In this document: piece after piece, positions 49,112 through 59,499 of the stretch | How the letters are laid out: the number at the start of each line of letters is the position of its first letter | Position numbering within the stretch: the first letter of the stretch is position 1 | Origin: Sclerotiophoma versabilis | Taxonomy: Eukaryota > Ascomycota > Dothideomycetes > Pleosporales > Didymellaceae | Length of the DNA: 64,000 nucleotides | Assembly: GCA_012274445.1 (NCBI GenBank) | Contig: JAAROD010000015.1 | Span: 682,001-746,000 of the forward strand | Direction: 5' to 3' | Position numbers and translations under genes: made by a program | The notes under the pieces: generated by a model | Database searches by the model: none | The model's input: only the letters and a program-made list of their open reading frames with translations | Told to the model about the DNA's origin: nothing

Positions 49112-50561
49112 ATGAGCATTCCCAACTCGTCCACCGCGCCCGCTACGGGCGAGTACGCCGGAGGTACACACTGCCACAATGGGCCTTGTCAAGATCGATG
49201 CTAATCGTGGCTATGCAGACGAAGTCTCGGCGATCGTCCTTGACCCCGGTTATTCGACAACACGCGCCGGCTTCGCAGGTGAAGATGTGCCCAAGAGCGT
49301 GTGCCCTTCTTTCTACGGCCAAAGCGACAGCGACTCATACCTCTTCGGCGAGAACGCGATCCACTCACCAGTCGGCAACCTTGACATCAAGAACTACTGG
49401 GGAGCAGACGGAATAGTAGAAGACTGGGACGCCGCGACAAAGCTATGGGAGTACTCGATCACCAGTCGACTCACGGGCGCAAAAGCAGGCGACCCCAGGA
49501 AGAACGGTCTCAACGATCCTCGCGAAAACGGCGAGTCGATGGACGTGGAAATGGAGGGCGTGGAGAACAACGAGAAGGCCATGGAGGACAGCCCTCTGCT
49601 TGTCACCGAGCCTGGGTGGAACAGCGCAAAAGCACGCGAGAAGTATATCGAGATCGCCATGGAAGACTGGGGCGTGCCAGCTTTCTTCCTGCAAAAGACA
49701 GGCGTCCTCGCAGCATTTGCATCGGGGAAGGCATCCGGCATCATCATCGACGTGGGCGCATCGCACACGTCCGTGACCCCAGTCCTGGACGGTATGGTGC
49801 TGCGAAAAGGGGTTCAGAAGTCGCCCCTTGCAGGAAACTTTGTGTCGGAGCAGATTCGACAAACGTTCAAGAACGCAACGCCCGAAATCCCCCTCACACC
49901 GCACTACCTGGTCAAGAGCAAGACGCAAGTCGATGCTGGTGCGCCCGCAAACGCGACATACAAGACCTTCCCTGTGGCGCCTAGCGCATCGTTCCGCTTG
50001 AACGAGGAGGAGCGCGTGCTCACGGAGTTCAAAGAATCCGTCGTCGAGGTCTGGCCGGGACCCGGGCGCTTCACAAACGGCACGAACGAGGAGCTAGCGA
50101 AATCCGCTCCAGGCCGCCCCTTTGAGATGCCCGACGGGTGGAACAACATCTTTGGCAGCGAGCGGTTCAGGGTGGCCGAGGGCCTGTTTGACGCGAGCGC
50201 CGCGCTGACCAGCGAGGCCAACCCCAGACCAAAGGACGAGTGGACAATCCCCCGGCTGGTACAAGCAGCCGTGTCGCACGTCGACGCGGACCAACGCCCG
50301 CTGCTGCTTGCCAACATTGTCGTCACGGGTGGAAGCACACTGTTGCACAAGTTCAACGACAGGCTAAACTTTGAGATCAACGCCATCTACCCGTCGACGA
50401 GGAACAAGCTGATCGCTCCCGGGTCGGTGGTGGAGCGCAAGTACGCGGCCTGGATTGGAGGAAGTATCCTGGCTAGTCTGGGCAGCTTCCATCAGCTGTG
50501 GATTAGCAGGAAAGAGTACGAGGAGCATGGGGCAAGCATTGTGGAGAAGCGGTGCAGATGA
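49112..50561 (+). CDS. ARP4: Actin-related protein 4 (Arp4/BAF53 type)
   Basis: Nuclear actin-related protein shared by the NuA4 acetyltransferase and the INO80 and SWR1 remodellers, where it binds nucleosomes together with actin. Exon 1 is 49112-49163, intron 49164-49218 (55 nt, branch TGCTAAT), exon 2 is 49219-50561, giving 464 aa. The spliced N-terminus reads ...[20 protein letters not shown], which fits the family; the unspliced frame from the ATG at 49179 does not. Actin-fold motifs: phosphate 1 [14 protein letters not shown], phosphate 2 [12 protein letters not shown], adenosine motif [10 protein letters not shown], and C-terminal [16 protein letters not shown] Gly/Glu/Asn-rich insert after ITSRLTG is typical of the extra loop in Arp4. 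Confidence 0.93.
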
Positions 50562-50924
50562 GTAGGCTCTGGTGCTGGGGGTTGGTGTGGAGCTTCGAAG
50601 GGAAAGCTTGGTCAAGATTGGCGTGGAGTACAGGCGGCGTTATGAAAAGCTAGGGAGCCAACGTGTCGATTAGATTTGATAGGGAAGCATGCAACAGCTT
50701 GAGGATTGTCATGGTAGTGCAGTCTGGTCATGGTAGTGCAGTCTGGTCATGGTAGTGCAGTCTGGTCATGGCATGCAGTCTTCTCATAGTAGTGCAGTCA
50801 TGTGGTAGTAGTGTCATGTCATAGTCGTGATGTTATTGCCTCGTCTATCCGGCTTGTTGTAGTACATGTCTTCATGCTCATGCTCATAACGCCGTTTGTC
50901 ATCTCAGTCCAACACATGTGCACT
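50562..50924. other. Convergent 3' region of ARP4 and PUP1 with a tandem repeat
   Basis: 363 bp between two stop codons. Apart from the 19-bp repeat at 50709-50802 nothing was recognised. It must hold both polyadenylation regions. Confidence 0.6.
50709..50802 (+). repeat. 19-bp tandem repeat, about five copies
   Basis: TCATGGTAGTGCAGTCTGG is repeated perfectly at 50709-50727, 50728-50746 and 50747-50765, then in degenerate form at 50766-50783 and 50784-50802. Confidence 0.95.
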
Positions 50925-51846
50925 CTATGTGTCGACGTCCATGGTCTCTGCCGTCGCCGTGACCTGCTCGTCCTCGAGCTCCGAGACTGTGACGTACTTG
51001 CTGATCTCCTCCTTTGTGATGATCTTCTCGTTGAGCACGGCGGTGGTGCCCCTCTGGAACCTGTAGTTGCGCTGCTTCGGCTGCCTTGTGTTGGGGGTGA
51101 TGTAGTTGCGCATCAGCGTCGTCTTCTCTGCGGTGATGACGGCGACGTCGACGTTGCTTCCCGAGCCCAGGTCGTTCCAGATGCCGGCCTCGATGGCGTT
51201 GGCACACAGCTTCACGGCGTCGTCGCGCGTCAGGTTCGGCTTCCACTGCGTCTCGAAGACGGACATGGCGGCCAGCGAGCCGGAGCCCATGGTCACGTAG
51301 GGCAGCTTGTCGGTGGAGCCGTGGGCGTGGACGGTGAAGAGGTGTGCGCCGGTGGGGTCGACGCCGGCGATGACGAGGTAGGCGCCGATGTGGCCCTGGT
51401 AGCGGAAGAGGTGCTGCTTCAGCAGGGTCATGGCGGTGACGACGCGCGACTTGCGGCCGGTGCTGAGGGCGTGCAGCTCGAGGTTGGACGAGATGATGGC
51501 CGTGGTGAACTCGGTGTCGGCCGCGGTTCCGGCACCGGCACACCAGATGTGCGGGGCGATGTAGTGCAGCTTCTCGCAGTTCTGGACAGTGTCAGCTAGC
51601 CTGTGGGCGCGGGCAGCAGCCAGGGCCGCCGGCGGCAGCGGTGCATGGCCGTGGTGCTCGGGCGGGGCGCACCTTGTCTGCTACAATGGGCCCGCTGGTG
51701 GCTCGTGTGTCTGCTGCAATCACCACGCCGCCGTCGAAGAGCGCGCCCACGATGGTGGTGCCGGTGCTGGTCGCCTTGGGCAGCGGCACGCCCTGGGCGT
51801 GGAGGGCGGCATTGCGGTTGTGGTTGGAGAAGTCGAAGCCGGCCAT
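50925..51846 (-). CDS. PUP1: 20S proteasome subunit beta-2 (trypsin-like)
   Basis: Catalytic beta-2 subunit of the 20S proteasome core, cleaving after basic residues. Exon 1 is 51846-51673, intron 51672-51582 (91 nt, the longest in the window), exon 2 is 51581-50925, giving 276 aa. The propeptide ends ...KATSTG and the mature enzyme starts at Thr30 in [11 protein letters not shown], the active-site threonine. The conserved AADTRAT and MGSGSLAA blocks are present. The C-terminal tail, which in this subunit wraps around beta-3, ends ...TAETMDVDT. The ATG at 51846 was preferred over an upstream in-frame ATG at 51924 because MAGF.F.N..RN is the usual start. Confidence 0.95.
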
Positions 51847-52559
51847 GGTGGCGGTGGGTCGGGGCTCGGGGGCGTGGGGGTGCTGGCCGACGGTCGGTGG
51901 TTGCGTGCAGCGCTGGGGGTACACACGGGCGGGCGGTGGTGGTGGAGAGGCAATGCAGCGGCGGTGGTGGTCTGGGGCTGCTGCCGGCGGTGCTGCGTGA
52001 TGCTAGGCAGAGCGTCAGCGCGGCGAGAGCTGTGCTCCACTTTTGCTTGGCGCCGGCGAGCTACCCACCTGCGTGCTCACTGGATTTCCGCCGGCATCAT
52101 CGCTGCGCTGTACGGTCAGCCTGGAAGCAGTCCTGTTTTTTGGGTGCCTTTGTCCGAGGCACACGTCGCTCGGCCTCCGCCCTGGCTCCACCGACGAGAT
52201 TTGTCGTGCCTGGTCCTGCCACTCTCGCGCAGATTGAGAAAGAACGCGCGGAACAGAAAGCGCGCGAGGAGCGTGAAAGACTCGCGCAGTCGCAGGGCTC
52301 AGAGCCACGCACCACCCCGACGCCCTCCCGCCTGACGCCCAGCCGCCTGCTGCGCACCTCGCTCTCCGCCGAGTCGCCCACGTCGCTCAAGAAGAGCCTC
52401 GACCTCTTCCGCCCGAGCCCACCGCGACACTCGCCCGCCCGCTCGCTCTCCGCCCGCTCGTCGCCAGTGCTTGCGCGGACGAGCTCGCATGAGCCGTCGC
52501 CCAAGCTCTTCCGCAGCCAGACCTCGCGCGAGCTCCGACCCGAGTACCAGCGCGCCAGC
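51847..52559. promoter_or_regulatory. Divergent PUP1/NUP159 region with in-frame open extension
   Basis: 713 bp between start codons. The frame leading into NUP159 has no stop from 51603 onward. From about 52,230 it reads like protein (a Lys/Glu/Arg/Gln-rich helix, then Ser/Pro/Arg-rich sequence), so part of it could be an N-terminal extension or an independent coding piece. High GC content alone could also keep it open. No defined promoter motif was identified. Confidence 0.45.
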
Positions 52560-55500
52560 ATGAGCTTCGCCTTCAGCCAGAGCGCCTCGGCGCCCGGCAC
52601 CGACGTCGGCGCAGACGTGCCTGCCATTCTCACAGAGGTACCCAGCGCACGTGCATGCTCGAGCGAGATGCGGATCTGACCCCCGTGCAGGAACTGTCCT
52701 TCAAGGCCCTCAGCCAGGGCGCCGAGGGCCCCCGCAAGCTCAAGATCCTGCCCAACCCGTGGCCGACCGACGACGTGCCGCCTGCCAGCGTGACCCTCCT
52801 GTCCATCGCCGCGAAGCCTGGCCTGCTGGCTGCTGCCGGCCCCGACACCCTCGTCTTGGCCTCTACCGACAAGGTCAGGCACGCCTTCCAGCACAAGGCC
52901 GGAGAATGGGACGTCATCTCTGACTTTGCGCCCGACGCCGCCATGCCGGTCCCCAAGCTCCGCCATGTCGCTTTCTCCGCCGAGGGCGACTTCCTCGTCA
53001 TATCAGCCGAGGAGGGGGGAGGCCTGGCCGTCTTCGACCCTGCACAGCTCCTCAAGCAGAACTTCAAGCCCGGCAACGAGATCCCCACAGACACGCAGCC
53101 TGTCCGCTCGCTGCTCCCCAATCCAACCCCCGAGATGGAGCACATCTTCGCCGCCGTCCTGGACAACGGGAAGCTCTGTCTGGTAGATGTCGTCAAGGGC
53201 GCTTCGCACACTATCCGGGAAGACGGTGTTGTATGTGCCTCGTGGAGCACAAAGGGCAAGGCTCTCGCAGTCGGTCTGAAAGACGGCACCGGAGTCTTGT
53301 ACCTGAACGATGGCACTCAGAAGGGTGTCATTCCACGTCCGCCAGGCATCAATGAAGGATTCACATGTACGTTGAGAACACCAGAGCTACATAGGCAGAC
53401 TGACTAACACGCGCAGATTCTGGCCTTGTCTGGCTCGCCAACGACGAGTTCTTCATCGTGCACTTCCCGAAGCAATCCGCCATTGACACAGGAGAGCCAG
53501 AGGAGGGCAGATATCACTACGTCAAAAGCAACAAGGGCTGGACCTCCTTCTCCTTCCACCCGACACCGGAAGAGCCAATCCTTCCTGCGTGGGAGATCCC
53601 AACACGAGCGTTTCCACCTCGACTGTCTGTCACACGTCTGCGCAACTGGGAGCCCGATCTCGACGACCTGCTCATCCTCACCAACTCACATTCCGACACT
53701 ATTGTTACGGTCACTTCTGCAAGCAAGGAGCTATCGCGAGGTGGGCCAGTCAACGAGTACACTCTTACTGACCTCAATGAGGGACAAGGCGCTCAGGTTC
53801 CACGCAGAGTCTTTGGCGAGGAGGGTGACAGTGTTTTGATTGGTGAAGCGCTGGATCTGTCTACTACGGAGAAGCTTTTGCGTCCCATCTCTTCAAACGA
53901 AGAGATTACCGAAGCTCCCCATCCCTTGCCTGCATACATGTTCCTTACTCACCAAGGTGTCTTGTCCGCATATTGGGTAGTCTGGAACCGTTCCATCGTA
54001 GAAGGCAAACCTTATCCTGGCCTTGTCACTCCAGCCCGTCTGTCATCGACATCAGACACTCCGGCTGCTGCTACGAAGACGACGTCGCCATCGAAGATTC
54101 CCACTCCAGGAGGTGCTAGTAATCCGTTTGGGAAGCCCGCGGCGGCCACGTTTGGTGCGCCTTCCACACCTTCTGGTCCCAAGTTTGGAGCCTCGCCGTT
54201 CGGCTCTGCCTCTTTCGGGAAGCCAGCTTTTGCATCCACTACTACAGCTGCAACTTTTGGCCAACCGTCGCAGCCAGTGAGTGCGACTCCATTTGGTCAG
54301 CCGCCCAAGTCTGCTTTTGGTGCTCCTTCTACGGTGGCGTCTTCGAGTCCATTCAGCCAGCCTGCTGGATCCACAACCCCAGCCTTTCAACAAACTTCTA
54401 AGCCTTCTTTGGGTGCCGCCACAGGCTCCACACAACCAACGTTTGGCGCCCCTTCCGCACCCGGTGCGTCTGCCTTTGGAGCAACTGGAGGACTTAGCAA
54501 AGCATCGCCGTGGGGTACAGCATCACCACAAACCTCTTCAACACCAGCGAGCAACCCATTCGCCTCTGGAGGCGGTTCCTTTGGTTTTGCTAAATTTGGG
54601 CAGCCAGCTGGAGCAGGCTCTGGGTTCTCAAGCTTTGGCAGCGCCAGCGGAAGTCAGTCTGGTTTTGCAGGTCTTGGGCAGCAGAAGTCCGCATTTGGTG
54701 GAGCGTCAAATACCACTTCTACCCCAAACCTGAAAGCTGAGCCGAGCTTTGGATCTACAGTCACGGTGGGCTCGAACAACGGCTCCACACTGCCTTCTTG
54801 GGGCAACACACCATCGCAACAACAGAGCTCCATCCTCGGCCAGAAGACAACGAACTCTTCTTTCGCGACTAATTCATCATTCGCCTCGACTGACAGTAGT
54901 GCCGACACACAGCAGCGCAAGCGCGATGAAGCCACACCCACACCTCAGCCAGCCTCAGGTTTCAATGGCCTTGCAGGTGGCTTCAAGCTAGGAACTACTT
55001 TCAAGCCTGACGGATCGGCGAAAGATGATCCTGCAAAGCCCGCAGCTCCTGTTGCTGGCAGTTTCTTCGGAAGCGATTTCTCTTCAATGGTCCCCAAGGC
55101 TGGCCTGCAACCTCCCAAGACCCCAGGAGACAATGGGTCGACTACACCACTCTCACCACCAAAGAAGTCCTCTTACTTCCCCGGTACCACACCGCAGGCA
55201 CCGGCACCGACGAAGAAGGAGCCTGTCGACGATGCGCCCCTGCCACCGGACTTTACGAAAACAACAAACAAGTCCGAGCCTGTAGATGATGCACCACTCC
55301 CGCCGGACTTTGTCACATCAAAGCCGAAATCCCAGCCTGCAGACGACCCTCTTCCACCAGACTTTCTTCCGAAAAAACCGTCAAAGTCCGCAGAGGATGA
55401 CCTACCTCCACTTGCTGGCAGTCCTGGTGTCAAGGTAGAGGTTCCTAGCTCCTCGCCCGAAGCGACACCCCTGGACGATGAAGAAGACGACGAGTTCTCT

Positions 55501-57228
55501 GATGAAGAGGAAGGAGACGAGGAAGAGAATGAAGACGAGGACGACGAGGATGAAGACGAAGAAGAAGAGGACGAGGATGAGGACGAGGAGGATGAGGAGG
55601 ACGAAGACCGGCCGCCACCATCGACGCTTGGCAAGTATGTGCTGCAGCAACCAGATGGCAAAGGGAAACCAAAACAACAATTTCCTTCTGCATCAACACC
55701 CCCAGTTGCCAAGTCCGAGAGCACATCACAGCCTTCTCTTTTTGGCGCTAAGCCTTCCATCAGTCAGGCAGCCCCTACTTCGTTGTTCGGCGCCACGTCA
55801 GCGTCTCAGTCAACAAGCTCTCAACTGCGCTTTGGCCAGCCGTCACAGAATGGACCGTTCTCCCTTGGTCAGCAAGCCAAACCTGCGCAGCCCAGCTTCC
55901 CGCCTCCACGAGCACAGGCGAACCTCCGTTCACCAAGTCCTGTTCGATCTTCATCAGCATCGAGCCATCGACCGACAACAAGGCGCGACCCTTCTGCGCC
56001 TGGAAGCTCGCTGAGCGCATCATTCCAGCTGTCAAAGCCACCGACACCACAGCCCCAAGTGTCCGACCTCGAAGACCAGGAAGACGAGCGCATTCGCGCA
56101 CAGCTAGCGCAGGACATTGAGCCTAGCAGAACACTCGATGACTTCGTCGCTCACCAGAAGTACACCGGTACATCCGAGAAGACCGGCCACGCAGCCCAGA
56201 TTGAGGCCATATACAAGGACATCAACGGCATGGTAGATGCGCTTGGATGGAACGCCCGATCCATCAAGTCTTTCACTGAATACCACAAGCAGCCTCAACC
56301 GAACCACAAGGTCGATCGAGACACACTCGAAGATGTCGAGGCTGATGGCAAAGACGGCACATGGTTCGAGCACTTTGCTCTGAGCGAAATCTCTGCTCTC
56401 AGGGATCTCGAAGACCAGCTGTCTAAAGAACTCGATGCTGGTCGCATCCAAGATGTCCACGAAAAGCTTGTCCAGCTTCGACGCCTTATTCTCGAAAAGG
56501 CTAAGCTTATGACCCGTATCAACGACATTCGCCGCCAGATCATCAACCGCAAGGACCCAGAGAAAGTTGAGTCAAGCCGTAAAGCCGCTCTTCCCAAAGA
56601 GCTTGCCGATACCCAAAAAGCCCTTCGTGCCGACTACGCCAAACTCCTTACTCTTCTCTCCCAAGCCGAAGAAGCTGCTATCCTGCTTCGCTCTCGCCTT
56701 GCCTCCTACAACGCGAATGCCGGCAACACAAGCGCAGTGCCGAGCATGGACGCTGTAAAGAAGACAATCATCAAGATGACAAGTCTAGCAGAGCGCAGGA
56801 ACAACGATATCGCACTCTTGGAGAGCCAGATGCGCAAGTTCGGACTCCAGGATCCCAGCCGCCCAACTTCATCCTCATCGCATGCCAATGGAGTAACGAC
56901 ACCCTGGCGCGCCCGTGGTACGGATCTGCGTAGGAGCGTTGCTGAAACTCCGTTTGTTACGCCGCCGACCCGGGGCAAGATGAGTCTCACTGAGCTCAAC
57001 CGCCGCGCTTTGACGCCTGAGGTGGCGGACACGACGCCCAGTAAAGGATACGGACTCTTTTATGATGCGCAGGAGAGCACGACCGGTAATGAGCTGGCTC
57101 GGTTGAGCGATATGGTAGACGACAACATTGACGAGCTGCGCCAGACTGCTAGAAGGCGCAGGACCGTTGCAAACGGGCTGAGAAAGGCACTTCTTGATCG
57201 CGGTGTGAAGACCACGACAGTCAACTAG
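52560..57228 (+). CDS. NUP159: Nucleoporin Nup159/Nup214-type
   Basis: Cytoplasmic-side FG nucleoporin that docks the mRNA export helicase Dbp5 and anchors to the Nup82 complex. Exons: 52560-52637, 52691-53366, 53417-57228 (introns 53 and 50 nt), giving 1,521 aa. Residues 27 to about 420 form the predicted beta-propeller (KILPNPWPTDD, LLAAAGPDTLVLAST). Residues about 460-740 carry FG repeats (FGQP, FGAPS, SAFGA). Near 840-900 three copies of a VDDAPLPPDF unit occur, then an almost pure Asp/Glu run near 940-990, a second short FG segment, and C-terminal coiled coils (about 1150-1420) for Nup82 binding. The start MSFAFSQSAS resembles fungal Nup159 N-termini. An upstream in-frame extension is possible. 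Confidence 0.9.
55219..55380 (+). repeat. Three EPVDDAPLPPDF-type repeats in NUP159
   Basis: Two close copies of EPVDDAPLPPDF and a third variant, QPADDPLPPDF, follow each other about every 18-20 residues. Yeast Nup159 has short repeats binding dynein light chain at a similar place; whether these do the same is unknown. Confidence 0.8.
55480..55610 (+). repeat. Acidic GAN-codon run in NUP159
   Basis: About 45 codons are nearly all GAA, GAG, GAC or GAT, giving an almost uninterrupted Asp/Glu tract. The tract is purine-rich on the plus strand and also opens false frames (Lys/Arg/Met-rich plus, Ser-rich minus). Confidence 0.9.
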
Positions 57229-58020
57229 GGGCTGATCGAGCTGCAGAGGGTTAGGATTGCAAGTGAATGTGTGTATGAATAAGCGCCAACCTTGGATTCT
57301 TTTGAAGGCGGACTAGCATGTGTGGCTTGCAGTACTGGATTGTGTACAGCAGAGATTGTGGATTAGTCTTGCATAGCGAAAACAAAATTTAATCATGCAC
57401 ACGGAACAATTTTTTCAGGAAATTTCCCACGGACACAACCTCGTCTACACCTTATACTATACCTTAAATTCTTGTCTTCCATGCTGTCTGTCCAGAAAGG
57501 TATCCCGGAAAGTACATAGGCGACCAGGATAGTGGTCATTTGCGTGGCTGGTGTTGGTTCGCTGCTCAGTCCGGTATGATTGCATAGGTGCAGTTGACAT
57601 GCTTAGGAGAACAACCGATGATACCGAATGGATGATCAGAAGACCTACCTCAAAGAGCACGGCGAGCACAGGTCCACACACGGCTAGTTCGAAGCCGGTG
57701 GGCTGTGGTGTCTTACATGAGCTTCGAGTAAAGCACGGCTGTAGTGAATTCCAGCGAATAGGTCATGGCGCTCAAGTGCTACCATCAACTCTTCAGTGTT
57801 GAACAAGAATGAACGTGAACGAAGATGGTAGCACTGTGAGGTCCGTTTGCACGTATGAAAGATGAGGTTAGGGGGGTTCACACCTTCTCTTCACTTCCAC
57901 TTCCTTCGCGACCCCATCTTGCCTTCCCTTCGCAAACGCGTGCCACCTGCCTCAGACCCCTCCACAACTACCCGCACTAGAAGTCGTCATGGCTGGTACG
58001 AGGAATCGCGGCTTTGCACG
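57229..58020. other. Intergenic, nothing recognised
   Basis: NUP159 3' end and upstream region of the BTB/RING gene. A pyrimidine-rich stretch at about 57,885-57,965 is typical of a fungal core promoter or 5' leader. Confidence 0.45.
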
Positions 58021-58876
58021 ATGCAAAGAAGTATAAGCCAATTCTGTAAGTGGATCGTCCAATTGTAAGCCACTGTGATGCTCCAGAAGTCCTGACAGCT
58101 AGCAGGTTCGGCGGCTCTTTCGTTCACCTGCTCGTCGGACCGCGTAACCGCAAGTTTTCAGCGCACGAAGATGTGCTGTGCAGTCGTTCCACCTGCTTCA
58201 AGAAGCGATTCCAGGAGATGCGCAAGGAGAACTTCGGCGAGTGCGCGCGGTCTGTTTCAACGACATGGAGATGACCGAGACGGTCTTTTGCCGGACCTGT
58301 GGCCAGAACTTTCACACTAAATGTATAGACCAATGGCTACAAGTTTCGAGCATCAACTGTCCAACATGCCGCACGGTCTGGAAGAAGTCGCCTGCCGTGA
58401 ACACCTCCACGCATATGCTCGACCAGCTGGACCCAGAAGGCTTCGAAGTCTATATCCAGTGGTTGTACTCGCACCGAATTCCGAACTACGCCGTCGGTAC
58501 CGCCGATGATCGGTGTGTGCGTATGCTTAGAGCACACCTTGTAGGCAGCACTCTAGAAGACACTGACTTCCTCTTTGCTGTGCGCAGTGAAATTGTTGAA
58601 ATTGCTGTAGAAGGTGGCCTGGGCTACAACGTCATCGATTTCGTGTACAAGATCACTTACGAGCCATGTGCACTCCGGCGATTCCTAGTCGACCTGTATG
58701 CACTCACGGGCTCCACGGAATTTCTCAAGCAGGGCCATATCTCGCATCTCTTCCTTGTTGATATGGCGCAGTCGTTCATGAAGAAGAGCAAGCAACCAGC
58801 TGAAGGAGAGGACGTTTGGAGTATGTTGGCGGCCGAAGGTCATATTGAGCTTGAGGAAAAGAACAACGTGTCGTGA
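58021..58876 (+). pseudogene. BTB protein with RING-type zinc finger inside the BTB fold; frameshifted
   Basis: After an intron (58046-58096 or 58046-58102, depending on which start is right) the frame reads RFGGSFVHLLVGPRNRKFSAHEDVL, the first half of a BTB/POZ domain. A RING-like finger follows (CFNDM...CRTCGQNFHTKCIDQWL...CPTCR, about 58,245-58,380). The second BTB half comes next (LDPEGFEVYIQWLYSHRIP) and then a helical C-terminus ending at 58876. The two parts are in different frames: at 58241-58249 GAGTGCGCGCGG would need to be two bases (one CG) shorter to give the expected C-x2-C of the finger. The 5' end is uncertain: ATG 58021 splices in frame, whereas the BTB-like DAKKYKPIL lacks an ATG. 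Pseudogene or sequencing indel. Relatives are a lineage-specific fungal family, probably ubiquitin-ligase adaptors. Confidence 0.7.
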
Positions 58877-59499
58877 GATATGCAGCAGCCTGGAGGCAGT
58901 CAAGGGCTTGTATGCATGTGAGAAGACATATGTTCTTGGATTCTCCTTTCAGCTCGCAACAGGCACCGAATGAGGACCGTTAAACCGTTGGCACGGCGGA
59001 TGGGTATCGATCACACAGAGACGAGCTGTTTTCTCCGTGTGTCAGCACATCCCTCACGCTCATATATCGCAAGGAAACATCGAAGTAGGCTTCCGTCACG
59101 AAACCTTGATGGCTGTTGCAGGACAAACAACCCTGTGGTGGCCTGAAGTCTGGCCGAGCGCGCTCGCGACTATGTCCCAATGCCGTTAGACCGTTGCTAG
59201 TGTATACAAAAGCGTCAGATAATGTATCATTAGAGTCGACGGATCTCACTCCACCACTGCGCGACCAACGAATTGAAGTCGGGGAACGAGAACTGAGCCA
59301 ATCCCATTGATGGAATACCTAGAGATACGCTTACGTGCTGGACCTTGTTAGGCCGAACATGGCGACGTTTCAAACAACAACGTCGTCCGAAAGGCCCGAC
59401 CTCCGACGTTGTACAATGCCTATATGAAGCCTAAGCCCTGTCAGATTGCCATTTCTTTACCTCCTCATCATCGAGCTGTTCTCATAGACATTCGTCACC
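58877..59499. other. OLE1 upstream region
   Basis: 623 bp without a convincing gene. It holds the promoter and leader of the desaturase gene; a pyrimidine-rich leader (TTTCTTTACCTCCTCATCATCG) lies at about 59,453-59,474. No specific regulatory site could be supported. Confidence 0.45.

Noticed and set aside
49179..50561. ARP4 as a single exon from ATG 49179
   Set aside because: The first residues do not fit the family, while splicing 49163 to 49219 gives a family-like N-terminus with a good donor, branch site and acceptor.
50802..51599. Plus-strand frame of 265 codons over PUP1
   Set aside because: It is antisense to PUP1, which has the full catalytic and family motifs; the plus-strand product is biased and unrecognisable.
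52097..52966. Minus-strand 289-codon frame upstream of and over NUP159 exon 2
   Set aside because: It runs antisense to the NUP159 propeller exon and shows only GC-rich composition bias, no family motif.
55173..55760. Minus-strand Ser-rich frame over NUP159
   Set aside because: The poly-Ser is the antisense reading of the Asp/Glu codons of NUP159.
59240..59260. Sterol-response-like element (TCACTCCAC) upstream of OLE1
   Set aside because: It is only a partial match to ATCACCCCAC; one site by eye is not enough to claim SREBP control.
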